From Silene latifolia (taxonomy: Eukaryota; Streptophyta; Magnoliopsida; Caryophyllales; Caryophyllaceae), in NCBI RefSeq assembly GCF_048544455.1, contig NC_133526.1:2620001-2684000 (forward strand): a stretch of DNA of 64,000 nt, given 5' to 3'. The notes under the pieces are model-generated. The model was given only the letters and a program-made list of their open reading frames with translations, had not been told where the DNA came from and ran no database searches. This document shows positions 1-11,546 of this stretch, piece after piece; position 1 is the first letter of the stretch; every line of letters begins with the position of its first letter. Position numbers and translations under genes: made by a program.

Positions 1-103
1 CAAATCATTGTCATTAGTCATTAGTTCATTACTCATGTCGATATATTGTTCGTCCACACAACAATTTGTTTTTCGCATCGATGAACTATTGGAGGTATCA
101 CCA

Positions 104-490
104 TAAAAACATAACCACACCAATTTTATGGCAAAACTCAATTTATATCACAAATTACATTGTTCCACCCAACTTAAACTCGATTACTTTTTAGTAATTC
201 GGAAACACACCAATACCTATCTTAGACATGAATCCAAGTTCACACTAAAATCGCCTAAGGAATTCCGGTTTCTAAGCTCTAGTCCACATATAATACATCA
301 TATTCAACACAATAATATGGGATAAAACCGTATTACAACATAACGACACCAATTTTATAGCGAAACTCAATTCATATCAGAAATTACATTGTTCCACCTA
401 ACTTAAACTCGATAACTTATTAGTGATTCGAAAACAAATCAATACCCATCTTAGACATATCATACATCATATTCAACACAAAAATATACT
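104..490. repeat. Two-copy diverged tandem repeat
   Basis: A block at about 104-310 is repeated at about 337-490, a period near 232 bp. Both copies share a stretch reading 'caattttat.g', the phrase 'acattgttccacc', and the tail 'catcatattcaacac'. The copies differ by scattered substitutions, so this is an old duplication. No coding potential is apparent. Confidence 0.6.
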
Positions 491-540
491 TCCTCTATTC
501 CAATGAATTCTATACATTTGCTTTATACACGTATATCAAT

Positions 541-930
541 AGTGTAACACCCCGTGAGGTTATGAGATTGAGTTGTCCCACATCAGTAAAATATGAGGAT
601 TGTGATATGTTTATAAGGGCTTCCACCCACCACTTAGTAACAAGGCCTTATTGCGGTTGTGTTACGACGGTGGCGGATAGGGTTGTTATAAATGGTATCA
701 GAGCAACCCTGCGACCGTGTGGTGAGCCTGTAGTTATGAGGATTGTGATATATTTATAAGGGCTTCTACCCACCACTTAGTAACAAAGCCTATCTTATTG
801 TTATATTTAGTATAGTCGGTAAGACAATAATCTTATTGCGGTAATAGCGGATAGGGTTGCGGTTGTGTTACGACGGTAGCGGATAGGGTTGTTATATTTA
901 GTATAGTCGGTAAGACAATTTAAATAAGAT
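541..930 (+). mobile_element. TRIM-like LTR element remnant with primer-binding site (fossil)
   Basis: An LTR-like segment opens with 'gtaacaccccgtgagg', contains 'ttgtcccacatc' and 'tataagggcttccaccc', and is followed at 693-704 by TGGTATCAGAGC. That 12-mer is the classic initiator-Met tRNA primer-binding site of plant LTR and TRIM elements. Parts of the LTR recur at about 730-800 and 830-920. There is no gag or pol, so it is a short non-coding relic of TRIM type or a fragment of a larger element. It is broken and probably old. Confidence 0.55.
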
Positions 931-1034
931 CTCACATGACTATCGTTTATGTTATATATTAGAAGTTGTATAAAAAGACTATCTTTATGTTATATATTAG
1001 AAGTTTATAAAAAGACTATCTTTTATGTTATATA

Positions 1035-1065
1035 CTAGTTTGGATGCCCGTGCGTTGCAACGGGT
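1035..1065 (-). mobile_element. Helitron-like 3' terminus
   Basis: Read on the minus strand, a short GC-rich hairpin (CCCGT...ACGGG, plus-strand 1046-1063) is followed by a spacer and ends CTAG before a T. This matches the Helitron 3' end rule: a hairpin, about 10 nt, then CTRR, inserted between A and T. No matching 5' TC end or Rep/helicase ORF was identified, so this is either a non-autonomous element or a stray end. Confidence 0.4.
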
Positions 1066-1104
1066 TAATTAATTTAGTAAAAAAAAATTGGTTATTGTTA
1101 TGAA

Positions 1105-1724
1105 ATATTATTATATGGATGTCCATATCTTAGAATATTTCTAGAATATATTATCTTATGGAAACTATGCTCTCATTGTATGTGTATATATATACCCTCT
1201 CATAATGAAATAAGATACCGTTCCGTCTCTCCCATATTCTCTACCTTCTTTCTACAATTCTCTCCTCCTTATTTCACAACACGTTATCAGCACGACTCTC
1301 TAACCATTCTCATTATTATTTTTTTATCGAGACTCTAATCATCCTTATTATTATTTCTACGTCGGATACAATCTACTACGTACTTATTATTATATTTCGT
1401 AAAGTCAGATCTGATAATCAGGAGGTTCATATCAGATCTTATTATATTATTTAGCTGATTCAGGTATGTTATTTCATTATGAGAGGGTATATATATACAC
1501 ATACAATGAGAGCATAGTTTCCATAAGATAATATATTCTAGAAATATTCTAAGATATGGACATCCATATAATAATATTTCTAGAATATATTATCTTATGG
1601 AAACTATGCTCTCATTGTATGTGTATATATATACCCTCTCATAATGAAATAAGATACAGTTCCGTCTCTCCCATATTCTCTACCTTCTTTCTACAATTCT
1701 CTCCTCCTTATTTCACAACAGTTA
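1105..1724. repeat. LTR-fragment palindrome (fossil)
   Basis: About 150 bp at 1120-1280 recurs almost exactly at 1570-1722, and a 110 bp part lies inverted between them at about 1465-1575. The first copy is followed by 'acacgttatcagcacga' (from 1280), a phrase common just inside plant Copia-type LTRs. The pattern suggests rearranged LTR ends of one family. No coding sequence remains. It looks broken, but the high identity of the copies suggests the rearrangement is fairly recent. Confidence 0.5.
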
Positions 1725-3356
1725 TAAGGTTTTAATATTTATGTCTTATCATTTATTTAGATAGATCAAAAGTCAAAACATCTTATTTAAGAGACGCAAA
1801 AGATGTTAGGTTGATAACTAAGTTTCAAGGATGCCTCATATTTATAATCATAAGATAACTACATCTTATGTTAATCTTTCGATGTGGGACAATTCTATTA
1901 TTTTTATATAATCCTACATTATTTTTTAATGTGAGACATATAACATACTAAGAAATACACAATTTTATATATGTACAAATTATATGAAATTTATACGCTA
2001 ATGATATCATTTTTATCACGAATCAAATTATGTTATTTTCATAATTTTCTTAACGATATTTTTTTTGCCAAATGAAATGTAAAATTTTTTATATAAAAAT
2101 TAGAAACATCACTTGAATATAATATAGGAAATATATATTATAATAATTAAAAGATTCTCTACTTTATTTTTTACATCAAAAAATATTATTTATGATACTT
2201 TCCTAAATTAATTTTTAAGATCACCCCACCTTATGATAATTTTCTGATGTGGGACAATTCAATTATTTATATGTACGAAGTATTATATTTACTACACCTG
2301 CATTATTTTTCAATGTGGGACAAATAACACATGAAAAAGTACACCATCTTTTTTGCACCTATTTCGATCCAACCCGATTTAATAATGAGAAAATATTATA
2401 CTATCGTTTTATATTCGTACGTACGTTCTTTTTCATTTTTTGTCATAATTAAAATATGTACAAATGATATGATTTAAATTACATTTTTTTTCCTAACACG
2501 ACTTTTAAGATGTAATTGAGGGAGCAATAAAATGTATAAACAAATGCAAAATATTTTCTTTTTCTGGTGCAATTTTGATTAATGGTTAAAAATTATGATG
2601 TGTTTTAGTTACTCAAATGTAATGAGGCATAATATTACCTATATTTGAAAGTTAAAAAGATTTAATTCTACGGAGTATTTATCAAAGTAAAAAAGCTCAT
2701 TATTGATTTGTTTGTGGATTCAAGATCTTTTTATGCAGCACTTGATTGTATTATAATTCTTAAATTTTCTATTTTAATGCAAAGATTATCATTATATGAC
2801 ACATTAATAACCAATTTATGTATATTTAGCACCCATTTTATTTTTTTTATTATGATTTTGTCTTAAATAAAATTATTATACTATCGATTGTCTTAAAATA
2901 AACATTATAATATCACTAATATAGTAATATATAATCGCTTTTATAAATATCTACGTGATTAATATTTGTATGGTATTGTTGTAACTAAGGTTTGCCATTA
3001 ATACAAACTCTTATAAGAACTCTCTAAGATAATTTTTAAGCGATTCAAAAGATTTTGGGTTGATACCCCTAAGTTTCAAATATGACTTATATTTATATAA
3101 TCATGTGATACCTCACCTCATGATAATCTTCTAATATGGGACAATTCAACTATTAATATGTAGTATATTTACCACACCTACATTATTTTTCAATGTGAGA
3201 CAAACAAATATGTGCAAATAATATGATACTATATTCTAATGCTAGCATTTATTTACCACGAATCTAATTATATAATTTTTCAAAAAAAAATTATGTTACT
3301 TTTTTGCTAAATGAGATGTATAAGTTTTATACAAAAATTATAAACATCACTTTGAC

Positions 3357-3358
<2 letters not shown>

Positions 3359-3410
<52 letters not shown>
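3359..3410. repeat. (TA)n microsatellite
   Basis: Uninterrupted alternating TA for about 50 bp inside one unit of the surrounding tandem array. Confidence 0.95.
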
Positions 3411-3411
<1 letters not shown>

Positions 3412-3682
3412 TATCGTGGAGATAATGATATAAACTCTTAAGAGACTCAGAAGGTTTTGGGTTGGTATTTAGGTTCTAAGGATGCCTTCGATTTATAATC
3501 ATATGATCACCCACCTTATGCTAAACTTTCGATGTGGGACAATTCTATTATTTATACGTAATATATTCACCACACCAACATATTTTTCAATGTGGGACAA
3601 ATAACATACTTAGAAATACACCATCTGTTTCGCACATAATTCGACATCTAACTCGGGTTAATAATAATGAGCAAATACTATA

Positions 3683-3941
3683 CTCCCTCGATTCAAGACC
3701 AAATACAACATTCCTTTTTTACACTATTCATGAACGAATAGAATCTTTACGATTCCTTGCAATATATAAGACAAAATATGGTCATGTGGGATCTTATTTG
3801 ATTCACCTATAAAGTACAATGAGAATATCAAATTTTTAAATTTTTTATAATGTAAACTTAAAGATATTTACGTTGTAATTTGTGTCTTGGCAAGTGTGTA
3901 AATGAAATGAAAATGTTGTATTTGGTCTTGAATAGAGGGAG
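3683..3941. mobile_element. Stowaway-type MITE
   Basis: A 259 bp element with terminal inverted repeats starting CTCCCTCG and ending GAGGGAG, extending about 28 bp ('caagaccaaatacaacat' facing its complement). It is flanked by TA on both sides (3681-3682 and 3942-3943), as expected for Tc1/mariner-derived Stowaway elements. It interrupts one unit of the tandem array, so it is younger than the array. Confidence 0.85.
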
Positions 3942-4510
3942 TACTATTTATTAATATTCGTACATTTTTTTTATAATACTTTTTTGGCAAATGAGATGTA
4001 TAAGTTTTTATATAAAGATTATAAACATCACTTGAATATAATACATAATATAGAAAAAATATGTATATATCATACTGTGAAGATAATGATATAAACTCTT
4101 AAGAGCTCTCCAAAACAATACTTAAGAGACTCAAAAGGTTTTTGGTTGGTATATAGGTTCCAATGATGACTCCTATTTATAATCATAGGATCATCCACCT
4201 TATGTTAATCTTTCGATGTGGGACAATTTTATAATTTATACTTATTATAATCATCACACTAACATTGTTTTTCGATGTGGGACATATAACATATTAAAAG
4301 AAGTACACCATCTTTAATACCCGTATGTGCAAATCATATGAAACCTATACTCTAATGAAAGTATTTTTTACCACGAATCTAATTATATTATCTTCATAAT
4401 TTTTATAACAACATTTTTTTTGCCAAATGAAATGTCAAAGTTTTTATATAAAAATTAGAAACTTCTCATGAATATAAAATAGAAAATATAGATATTATAA
4501 TAATTAAAGA

Positions 4511-5728
4511 GCAAAGGTGGGATGAAGTGAAGATTAGTGAGCTGTTTTTGCCTTTTGAAGCTGAGAGAATTAGAAGTATCCGACTTGGTGACGTGGGAGT
4601 TGTGGACAGCTGGGTTTGGGATCATACACGTGATGGGGAATATTCTGTGAAGACGGGATATAGGTTGCTAGCTGAAGATGGGGCGTCGGAGGTTGAGCAG
4701 TCCGACTTTGCAAATGAAGGCTGGTTATGGAAGGCGATTTGGAAGGTACCTGTTCTACCACGGATTAAAGTTTTTATGTGGCAATTATGTCATGAAGCGA
4801 TTCCAACAAAGGTTAACATTGCTCGTCGTCTGGGAGGTGATGATGTCGCGTGTCCCCGCTGCCATAGTGAGCGCGAGTCTTGTCTTCATGCTATACGCGG
4901 GTGTGGTTGGGGTCACGAGATTTGGGAGGAAGTGGGGATTGGTACGGGGGTGTGGCGAGGGGTTGTATTGGTGAGGGATTGGGTGGAGGCGACTTTGAGG
5001 GAGTTGGGGGAGAAGGAGAGGGTATTGTTCCTTGTTACTTGCTGGGTTTTATGGGAAAGGAGGAACAAGTTGGTTTTTGAGGAGGAGAGGTGGGATGTTG
5101 GTGGGATTATGAGAAGAATTTGGGGTATCATTTGGGAGATGGAATCGGTGCAGGACAATAAGGTATCGAGTAATGTGGGAGGGAGCCGGCTGGGGAGGTG
5201 GGAACCGCCGAGTAGTGGTGTGTCGAAAATCAATACGGATGCAGGGATCGTGGAGGGAGTAGGTGTGGGATTGGGAGCGGTTAGTCGGAATTCGGCGGGT
5301 GAGGTCGAGTGGGCTGTGGTGTTGCAACGTGGTTCGGGGTGTGCAGTAGATTTGGCGGAAGCTGAAGCGATTTTGCTGGGACTGCGTGAAGCTTTCAGGA
5401 TGCAGTCAAGAAAGGTAGTCATTGAAAGTGATTGTCTGGTCGTGGTTGATGATTTGATTAAGAATAGAAGTGGTAGAAGTGAAGTGTTCGCGATATATGA
5501 GGAAATTAGACAGCTTAGTTTAAGTTTTGAGTCGGTTGTTGTTAAGTATATCAGTAGGAAGTTTAATAATTTAGCACATATGTTAGCTCATGCTATGCCA
5601 TGGGTTCATGGTAGTAGGTTTTGGACATCGGATTTGCCAGCTGAGTTTGGTATTGTAGCTCTTTCGGATGCTCGTAATATAATTTAAGGCCTTTAATGGC
5701 TTTTTACAAAAAAAAAAAAAAAAAAAAA
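4511..5728 (+). mobile_element. 5'-truncated L1-type plant LINE (copy A)
   Basis: This is the 3' end of a non-LTR retrotransposon: zinc-binding RVT-associated region, RNase H domain, short 3' UTR and an A-run at about 5707-5727. The left junction follows 'aattaaaga' and the right flank resumes 'gattctcc'. An uninterrupted paralogous site exists at about 2145-2165 in the same array, so the empty target can be read directly and was near 'ttaaaagattc'. The A-run merges with the target's own As, so the short target-site duplication cannot be sized. It belongs to the same family as the copy at 8.1-10.5 kb. Confidence 0.85.
4512..5687 (+). pseudogene. LINE ORF2 C-terminal fragment: zf-RVT and RNase H
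   Basis: An open frame of about 391 codons runs from the truncation point to TAA. The start shown at 4527 is a GTG, and the frame is open upstream to the element edge (QRWDEVK), so no true start exists. The first 140 residues are the plant LINE zf-RVT region (SVKTGYRLL, VLPRIKVFMWQLC and a CPRCHSERES Cys pair). The C-terminal 150 residues are an RNase H fold: INTDAG for the first catalytic Asp, AEAEAILLGLREA for the Glu, ESDCLVVV for the next Asp. The endonuclease and polymerase domains are missing. There are no internal stops, implying a fairly recent insertion. It cannot encode a functional retrotransposase. Confidence 0.85.
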
Positions 5729-5827
5729 GATTCTCCACTTTATTTTTTATGTGGAAAATATTATTTATGAAACTTTCCTAAATAATTTTTGATGATGTGG
5801 ACGCTCTAGAATCGCCCGAAAAAACTC

Positions 5828-5833
<6 letters not shown>

Positions 5834-5893
<60 letters not shown>
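5834..5893. repeat. (TA)n microsatellite
   Basis: About 58 bp of alternating TA immediately downstream of the LINE-interrupted array unit. Confidence 0.95.
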
Positions 5894-5894
<1 letters not shown>

Positions 5895-6018
5895 TTAGAA
5901 GTTGTATAAAAAATTCTCCTCGGATATGAATAGTCTATCCCCAAAAACAAAGGGTTATTTAACAGATATACTCCAAACAATTCCGGTACTTCTCAAATTA
6001 CTCTGAGCTTCTACACAA

Positions 6019-6197
6019 ATTCTCATTTGTGACGGCCGTATCCGTCACAAGCTTGTGACGGATACCGTTTCCTCTCACAAAATACCCATTTGAGAGGTAA
6101 GTGGGAAGTACATGGGGGGTGCCCCACCTTGTCCCCTCTCCCTTTTTGTGAGAGGTCACAAGCTTGTGACGGGATTAGCCCGTCACAAGCAAGACTA
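6019..6197. mobile_element. TGTGACGG-type foldback MITE, copy 1
   Basis: The ends read 'ctcatttgtgacgg' and, inverted, 'cttgcttgtgacggg'. Both carry the palindrome GTCACAAGCTTGTGAC or half of it. The interior has a second inverted pair around 'cctctcacaaaa'. The same terminal motif marks copies at 6.5, 7.7 and 46.6 kb. The superfamily is not assigned because no target duplication is clear. Confidence 0.6.
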
Positions 6198-6537
6198 GTT
6201 GGAGCTTCTATTACACTCTTCCACTCTTACTAGAATTTTTTAAACCTAGAGGTGCAGGTAAACTAAACTTGGACCCACAACTTCATTTTCTTCACCCAAT
6301 CTTCCCTCCGTTGTTCCTCCTACCGAACATAACTTTCTCCCTGTTCAATTTTTTTATGCCAAGTATTTCTCCAATACACAGCATAATCTCTTATCTTATT
6401 TATTAAAGGAACAACCACAGAGCATAGGTGTCGCTCTGTGGTTAAAAGTCAACTATTCAAAGTGGGGCATTTTCTTTGCTGATTTTAAGGAGCCACTTTT
6501 CTTTACGGATTTAATTACACACTTTGATTTGTCAATT

Positions 6538-6728
6538 GGTCTCCCTTGTGACGGGTTACCATTTGTGGCGGATATTTTGTGAGATAAAATGTTAACAAAA
6601 TGGGTTAGTGGAGAAAGGGGACCACATGAATAGTGTTGCAGAGAGAGAAAAAGTGGGTACTTTGTGATGTAAAGTGGTATCCGTCACAAGCTTGTGACGG
6701 ATATATCATGTCTTCAATGAGAATTTGT
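6538..6728. mobile_element. TGTGACGG-type foldback MITE, copy 2
   Basis: It begins 'ggtctcccttgtgacggg' and ends with an inverted 'gtcacaagcttgtgacgg' followed by 'caatgagaatttgtg'. It is about 190 bp long and related to the copies at 6.0, 7.7 and 46.6 kb. Confidence 0.55.
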
Positions 6729-7241
6729 GTTGATTTGTTACTTGACAATATGAATTGTTCAGTCAATCAGTTACAATTATAATAAAAAATTTAGACAACT
6801 TGAATAATCAATGTAATTATACTATAGTATACTAATTATAATTTAGCATCATAATACAAATATAAAATGAAATTTGTTGATATCGAGATAATTTAATAAT
6901 GGTATACCATAACAATATTACCACATGTTTGTGACATGGAAAAAAATAAGAACACTTATATTTTTTTCGACCAATTAAACCGAGTAAATAAATAGAGAAA
7001 ACGTAGCTATTTGCAAATTATGTTTAAGTTGTGAAGAAATATAAAACAAATTGGATTTCACAAACAATGAAGAAGTAATTGCTTGCTGAGTTGACAAAAA
7101 TTTAGTCGGAGGATTGGAGAAATATGAAACAAATTGAATTTCACAAACAAAAAATAAGAACTACCTTTTTCACTACCCAATATCAATCTCACAAAAATTT
7201 AGTCGGAGAATTGGAGAGGTAATTGCTTACGGTAAGAGGAT
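6729..7241. other. AT-rich non-coding stretch with a small internal duplication
   Basis: No gene is visible. A phrase around 'aaatttagtcggag.attggag' with 'caaattg.atttcacaaaca' occurs two to three times between 7025 and 7225, indicating a local duplication. Confidence 0.5.
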
Positions 7242-7590
7242 TATACATCTGATGTACTACCTCCAATTCTATAGTTTCTGAGCATTATAATAAAGTTTCT
7301 GAGTTTTGTTTTAAAGTTTCTGAGTTTCACTATGAAATTTCCGAGTTTATTCACTTAAACATTAAGCTCTAAAAAATTACAATAAAACTCGAAAACATTA
7401 CATATATATAAGTTTAGTTAAATTTTAGTTTTGACGGAAAAAATATTAAAATCTAACTTATAAACTTTAATATGCTCAAAAAAATATACATATGCTCAAA
7501 AACAAATAAAATTTGAGATAATAAGCTAAAAAAAAATACATATATGCTCAAAAAACAAAAAAAGTTGGAGGTAGTACATCCGATGTATAT
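7242..7590. mobile_element. Inverted-repeat element with 28 bp termini
   Basis: The left end 'tacatctgatgtactacc' faces an inverted 'ggtagtacatccgatgta' at 7568-7587. The interior is AT-rich and repeats 'gtttctgag'. It is non-coding and of MITE size (about 350 bp). A TA target duplication is possible but not certain. Confidence 0.6.
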
Positions 7591-7739
7591 TTATTTTTCT
7601 TTTGCTTGCCTTATTGATATGGAGGTGAGTTTACGACATTCACATAGGGTTAAGGGCGAGGAATTTTAGTGTAGGTGTATTTATTGAGTGGAATTTTAGA
7701 ATGTTCGCTATTTGAAAAATACATGGGCCATATTCTTTT

Positions 7740-8128
7740 CACTAATTCTCATTTGTTACGGGCTCTTTTCGTCACAAATTATGACGGATCTAAATGTGAC
7801 CATTTCTATGAAAAAAATGTGACCAATATTTGATAAGTAACATTTTATAAGTGATTACTTTTATCATAATGTGGTCACATTTACGACCGTCACAATTTGT
7901 GACCGTCATAACCAAAGTTGGTTGGTGTGAGTAATAAGGGCTCTTATCTCTTAAACAAGTGGTCAGGGGGTTCAATTCCTGACTCCTGCGAATGAAAAGG
8001 CCAAACTTGGGAGGGGTCAACCCATTAAATTGTCTTCAGTACCCCGAAGGAGATTGCCCCAGCTGTCGATAGGGTATACTCCTGATCAACACCAAAAAAA
8101 AAACAATTTGTGACCGTCACAAGAGAGA
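7740..8128. mobile_element. TGTGACGG-type MITE, copy 3, split by a SINE
   Basis: The left end 'attctcatttgttacggg' pairs with the right end 'accgtcacaagagagacc'. Between them lie inverted 'gtgacc' motifs. The right arm is split by a SINE at 7909-8102. A LINE inserted immediately at the right border (8121 onward). The order of events is therefore MITE first, then SINE and LINE. Confidence 0.55.
7909..8102 (+). mobile_element. tRNA-derived SINE with 17 bp target-site duplication
   Basis: A perfect Pol III box B, GGTTCAATTCC, lies at 7969-7979 downstream of a degenerate box A region. The 3' end is an A-rich tail at 8092-8102. The 17 bp 'acaatttgtgaccgtca' occurs exactly at 7892-7908 and 8103-8119 on either side, which is the hallmark of LINE-mediated insertion. 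The body is about 194 bp. The perfect duplication argues for a recent insertion. Confidence 0.88.
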
Positions 8129-8133
8129 CCAAC

Positions 8134-10528
8134 TTTTTTTTTTTTGAGGAAAACCCACAAGGGCTTAATTCATATTATCACGATCGTACGCAACCAACGA
8201 AACAATGTTTTGAGGAAAATCCTCGACCCAAACACGCGTACCAACAGACCACGGCACCACATGAGCTAGAGCGTGTGCCACCCTATTACAAATACGCTTA
8301 ACAAAATAAAACTCTACTTGAATGAAAGAAGAACCTAAAGCAAAAATCTCATCGTAAATAAGAAATAAATCACTTCGTCCTCGAACTCGATTCTTCAAAT
8401 CTTGCACAACTCCGAGGCAATCACTTTCCACCTCCACTCTCAACATACCCCGCCGTCTAGCCTCTCTCAACCCCATCAAAACAGCTTCCGCCTCTAGCAA
8501 TTGCGGTTCTCGATCCACCATCTCTTGCCTCGTAACTGCCCACAAAACACCCCCCTCCTCGTCTCTGCACACCGCTCCCAACCCCATCCCCAACCCTTCC
8601 ATTTTCCCCGCATCAATATTCACCTTACTCCACCCGTGCCTAGGCTTCCTCCACCCTCTCCCTATTACCACCTCCTCCTCAACCTCCCTTTGACCAGCCC
8701 CTTCCTCTTTCATCTCCTCCACCAACTCACGCACACGCCTTAGAACCGCATCCACACTCCACTGTTTCCCATCAAACACCACTTTATTTCTTGCCTCCCA
8801 AATAACCCATAAACCAGTCATGAAAGTCACACTCTCGCTAACACCCAGCTCCCTCACCACCGCTTCCACCCACTCCCTCACCCTCTCAAACCCGACCTCC
8901 TTCAGAACCTCAATTCCCAGCCCGTCCCAAATCCCCCCAACCCAATTACAACCCCACACCACATGAAGGCTAGTCTCCTTATTGCACAAGCACATCGGGC
9001 AAACATCATCAGCTACACTTATCCTTTTAGCAACGTTACCTTTCGTGGCAATGGCGTCATTACAAAGTTGCCACACAAAAACTTTAATGCGAGGTAACAC
9101 AGGTGCTTTCGAAATCTTCCCCCATAACCACTTCTCACGAGAATAGTCGGACTGCTCCACCAGCTCACTCCCATCATCCACGAGAGCCCAATAAGCCGTT
9201 CTCACCGAGTACTCCCCATTCTTCGTCAAATCCCAACACCATTCGTCATGTCCCCCAGCCTCACTTAACCGGATATTCAAGATACGCTCAGCTTCAAACG
9301 AAAGGAACTGCTCCCTGATCATCTCGTTATTCCATCTCCCCTCCCCCTCCACCATTAGCTCTTCCACCCTCATATCCACACTGCAATTCCCTCTCGGCGA
9401 TAGGGCCCTGCTACTCTTCGTGAGTGGTATCCACGGATCTCCCCAAACCCGTGTATCCTTACCGTCACCAATTCTTTTTCGAGCTCCCAACCTCATTACC
9501 TCGCGTGCCTCCCAAATGCTTCTCCATGTATAACTCGGGTTATTACCAAGAGCTGCCTCCATATAAGTGGTATCCGGGAAATATTTCGCCTTCAACACTC
9601 GCACCATCAGTGACTCCCTTTCCGTCATGAGCCTCCATGCTTGCTTACCCAACAAAGCCATATTGAATTTATTAAAATCTCGAAATCCTAGCCCCCCTCT
9701 TGACTTCGGCATACAAAGCTTGTGCCACGCCATCCACGCCATCTTCCTCTTCCCTCCCTCAGTTCCCCACCAAAAACTCGAGGCAAGCGACCGTAATTCA
9801 TCACAAAAATTAGCCGGCAATTTAAAGACACTCATTGCATATGTCGGGATTGATTGGGCCACCGCCTTTATCAATACTTCCCGCCCCGCCTTACTGAGTA
9901 ACATTCCCCGCCATCCTTGTAACTTCTTACTGAGCTTATCCCATATCACTTTTGACACAACCTGCCTTGAATGCCCCACCACAGTAGGGAGCCCCAAATA
10001 CTTGTCCTGCACTCCCACTACCCGTACTCCAAGGACCGCAGCCACCCGGTTTCTTCGCGCTTCTCTTGTTCCCTTGCTAAAAGATACAGTGGTCTTGTCA
10101 TAGTTAACAACCTGACCAGACGCCTTCTCGTATGCATATAGAAGAGCTTTCACCCTACTAGCCTCCCTTTCATTAGCCTTGACAAAGAATATGCTATCGT
10201 CGGCAAAGAGCAAATGAGAAATCGCAGGGGCAGTTGGGGCGATTCGAATACCATGGATAGCGTTATTTTCCACTTCTCGACGTAAAAGGCTCGACAAAAC
10301 CTCCGCACATAGGATAAAAAGGTATGGTGAAATTGGATCTCCTTGTCGAAGCCCTCTCTCCGGAGTAAAGACAGTAGAAACCGTTCCATTTACCAGCACC
10401 TCATAATTGACCGTCGTCACACATTCCATAACCCTCTCGACCCACAACCCATCGAAGCCCCATCTTCATCAACACAGCTTCCAAAAACTTCCACTCCACC
10501 CGGTCGTAAGCTTTCGACATGTCTAGCT
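8134..10528 (-). mobile_element. 5'-truncated L1-type plant LINE (copy B)
   Basis: It lies on the minus strand, with a poly-A tail read as T at 8134-8145 and the truncated 5' end at about 10528. It is flanked by a target duplication of at least 14 bp: 'aagagagaccaact' at 8121-8134 and 'aagagacaccaact' at 10529-10542, one mismatch apart. The content is the RT palm from DMSKAYDRVEW onward, then thumb, zf-RVT and RNase H. The endonuclease and ORF1 are absent. It is clearly the same family as copy A. Confidence 0.9.
8165..10519 (-). pseudogene. LINE ORF2 fragment: RT, zf-RVT and RNase H
   Basis: The continuous frame from about 10464 to 8165 covers some 765 residues. It includes the RT motif RQGDPISPYLF, the catalytic FADD (LLFADDSIFF), the thumb region, the zf-RVT stretch with VLPRIKVFVWQLC and CPMCLCNKE, and an RNase H domain starting VNIDAG. 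Upstream, 10519-10461 still encodes DMSKAYDRVEWKFLEAVLMKMG, but in another frame. A run of four Gs on the minus strand near 10457-10460 accounts for a single +1 shift. No other break is apparent in about 2.3 kb, so the copy is young but dead, being 5'-truncated and frameshifted. Confidence 0.87.
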
Positions 10529-10542
10529 AAGAGACACCAACT

Positions 10543-11268
10543 TTTTTTAACACGTATTGCCTGGTAAATTTTGAGTTATCCTTTTTTACACATAAATTGT
10601 TTATACTCCATATTTGTATAGGCTAATTAACATCTTTATAGACATACATTTTTGGGAAAAACACTGGTTAAAAGTTTTTGCGATTTTCAAATTATATCAC
10701 TGGTTCGTATATGAAATTTTGCATCATATTTTTATAATTATATGACGGATTTGTATATTTAACAATTCGACAAAATTGTTCTAAAATATGCACGGGTCAC
10801 AATTTTCATTTTGTCCTATTTTCATTGGTTAATACTACATGATTTGTACTAGATGATAAACGGGCCAAAAGTTCTCATTTTAGTGCACCGGTTCTCCAAA
10901 CATGCACGCACAAGTTTGACTAAATTAAAAACGAGTATAACAATTTGCACGGTGACTCGTGCAATTTGACTAACTATGTGTTATTTTTTTTTATCTAAGT
11001 AATTTTGTTTCATACGCCGCTTTATATCATTTACGCTAATTGTAATTGAAATTTATAATCCAAATATAAAAACATAATATGACAATGCGAAACTCAACTA
11101 TTACTTAGCTTTTGTAATATAAAATTGTCTAAAAAAAGACAAAGAGCTATTATTGCTTTATTTTTAAATCTTATTTCTAAAGATAATTAACTTTAACAGA
11201 AATATATTAATCAATGTAAAACACATCTTAAAAATTTATATTTTTGTATAGTAACAAATTTAAAAGAG
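10543..11268. other. AT-rich intergenic stretch
   Basis: No ORF or element boundary is recognised. Weak 'caatttgcacgg' motifs near 10945-10970 resemble the Helitron-like ends that follow. Confidence 0.4.
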
Positions 11269-11272
11269 CATA

Positions 11273-11303
11273 CCCGTGCATTTTGCATGGGTTTAAGACT
11301 AAT
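11273..11303 (+). mobile_element. Helitron-like 3' terminus
   Basis: The hairpin CCCGTGCA/TGCATGGG at 11273-11291 is followed by 'tttaaga' and CTAA before T (11299-11303). This fits the hairpin plus CTRR|T rule. The 5' end was not located. Confidence 0.4.
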
Positions 11304-11546
11304 ATAATTAATATTACACGGGTTATACAACAATTCACATTGCTACAACATTTACTTTTGTTATGCTTTGATATATGACTATATAAATTGTAATTTTATT
11401 ATTGCCATATTTTAGATACCCTCGATAGATACAATTTTGACAATTGCAAACGAAATTACGATACTCATTGAGAACATGAAATATGAGTTCAGTTAAAGAC
11501 CAACCACTATTAACACACCTTGCTACAACATTCTAAATAACAAACT

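Larger units (their letters stand above)
1755..5800. repeat. Diverged tandem array of about five long AT-rich units
   Basis: Units start near 1772, 2216, 2995, 3425 and 4085. Each carries, in order, an 'agagactcaaaaggttttgggttgg'-like head (present in full or in part), 'tatttataatcat', 'gatgtgggacaatt', 'caatgtgggacaaat' and 'aaatgagatgtataag'. Later insertions interrupt the units: a (TA)n tract, a Stowaway MITE and a LINE. The element family is not recognised. The remaining sequence between landmarks is AT-rich and non-coding. Confidence 0.55.

Noticed and set aside
693-704. tRNA-like sequence TGGTATCAGAGC
   Set aside because: It is only the 12 nt primer-binding site complementary to the initiator tRNA 3' end, next to an LTR-like segment. 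No cloverleaf is present.
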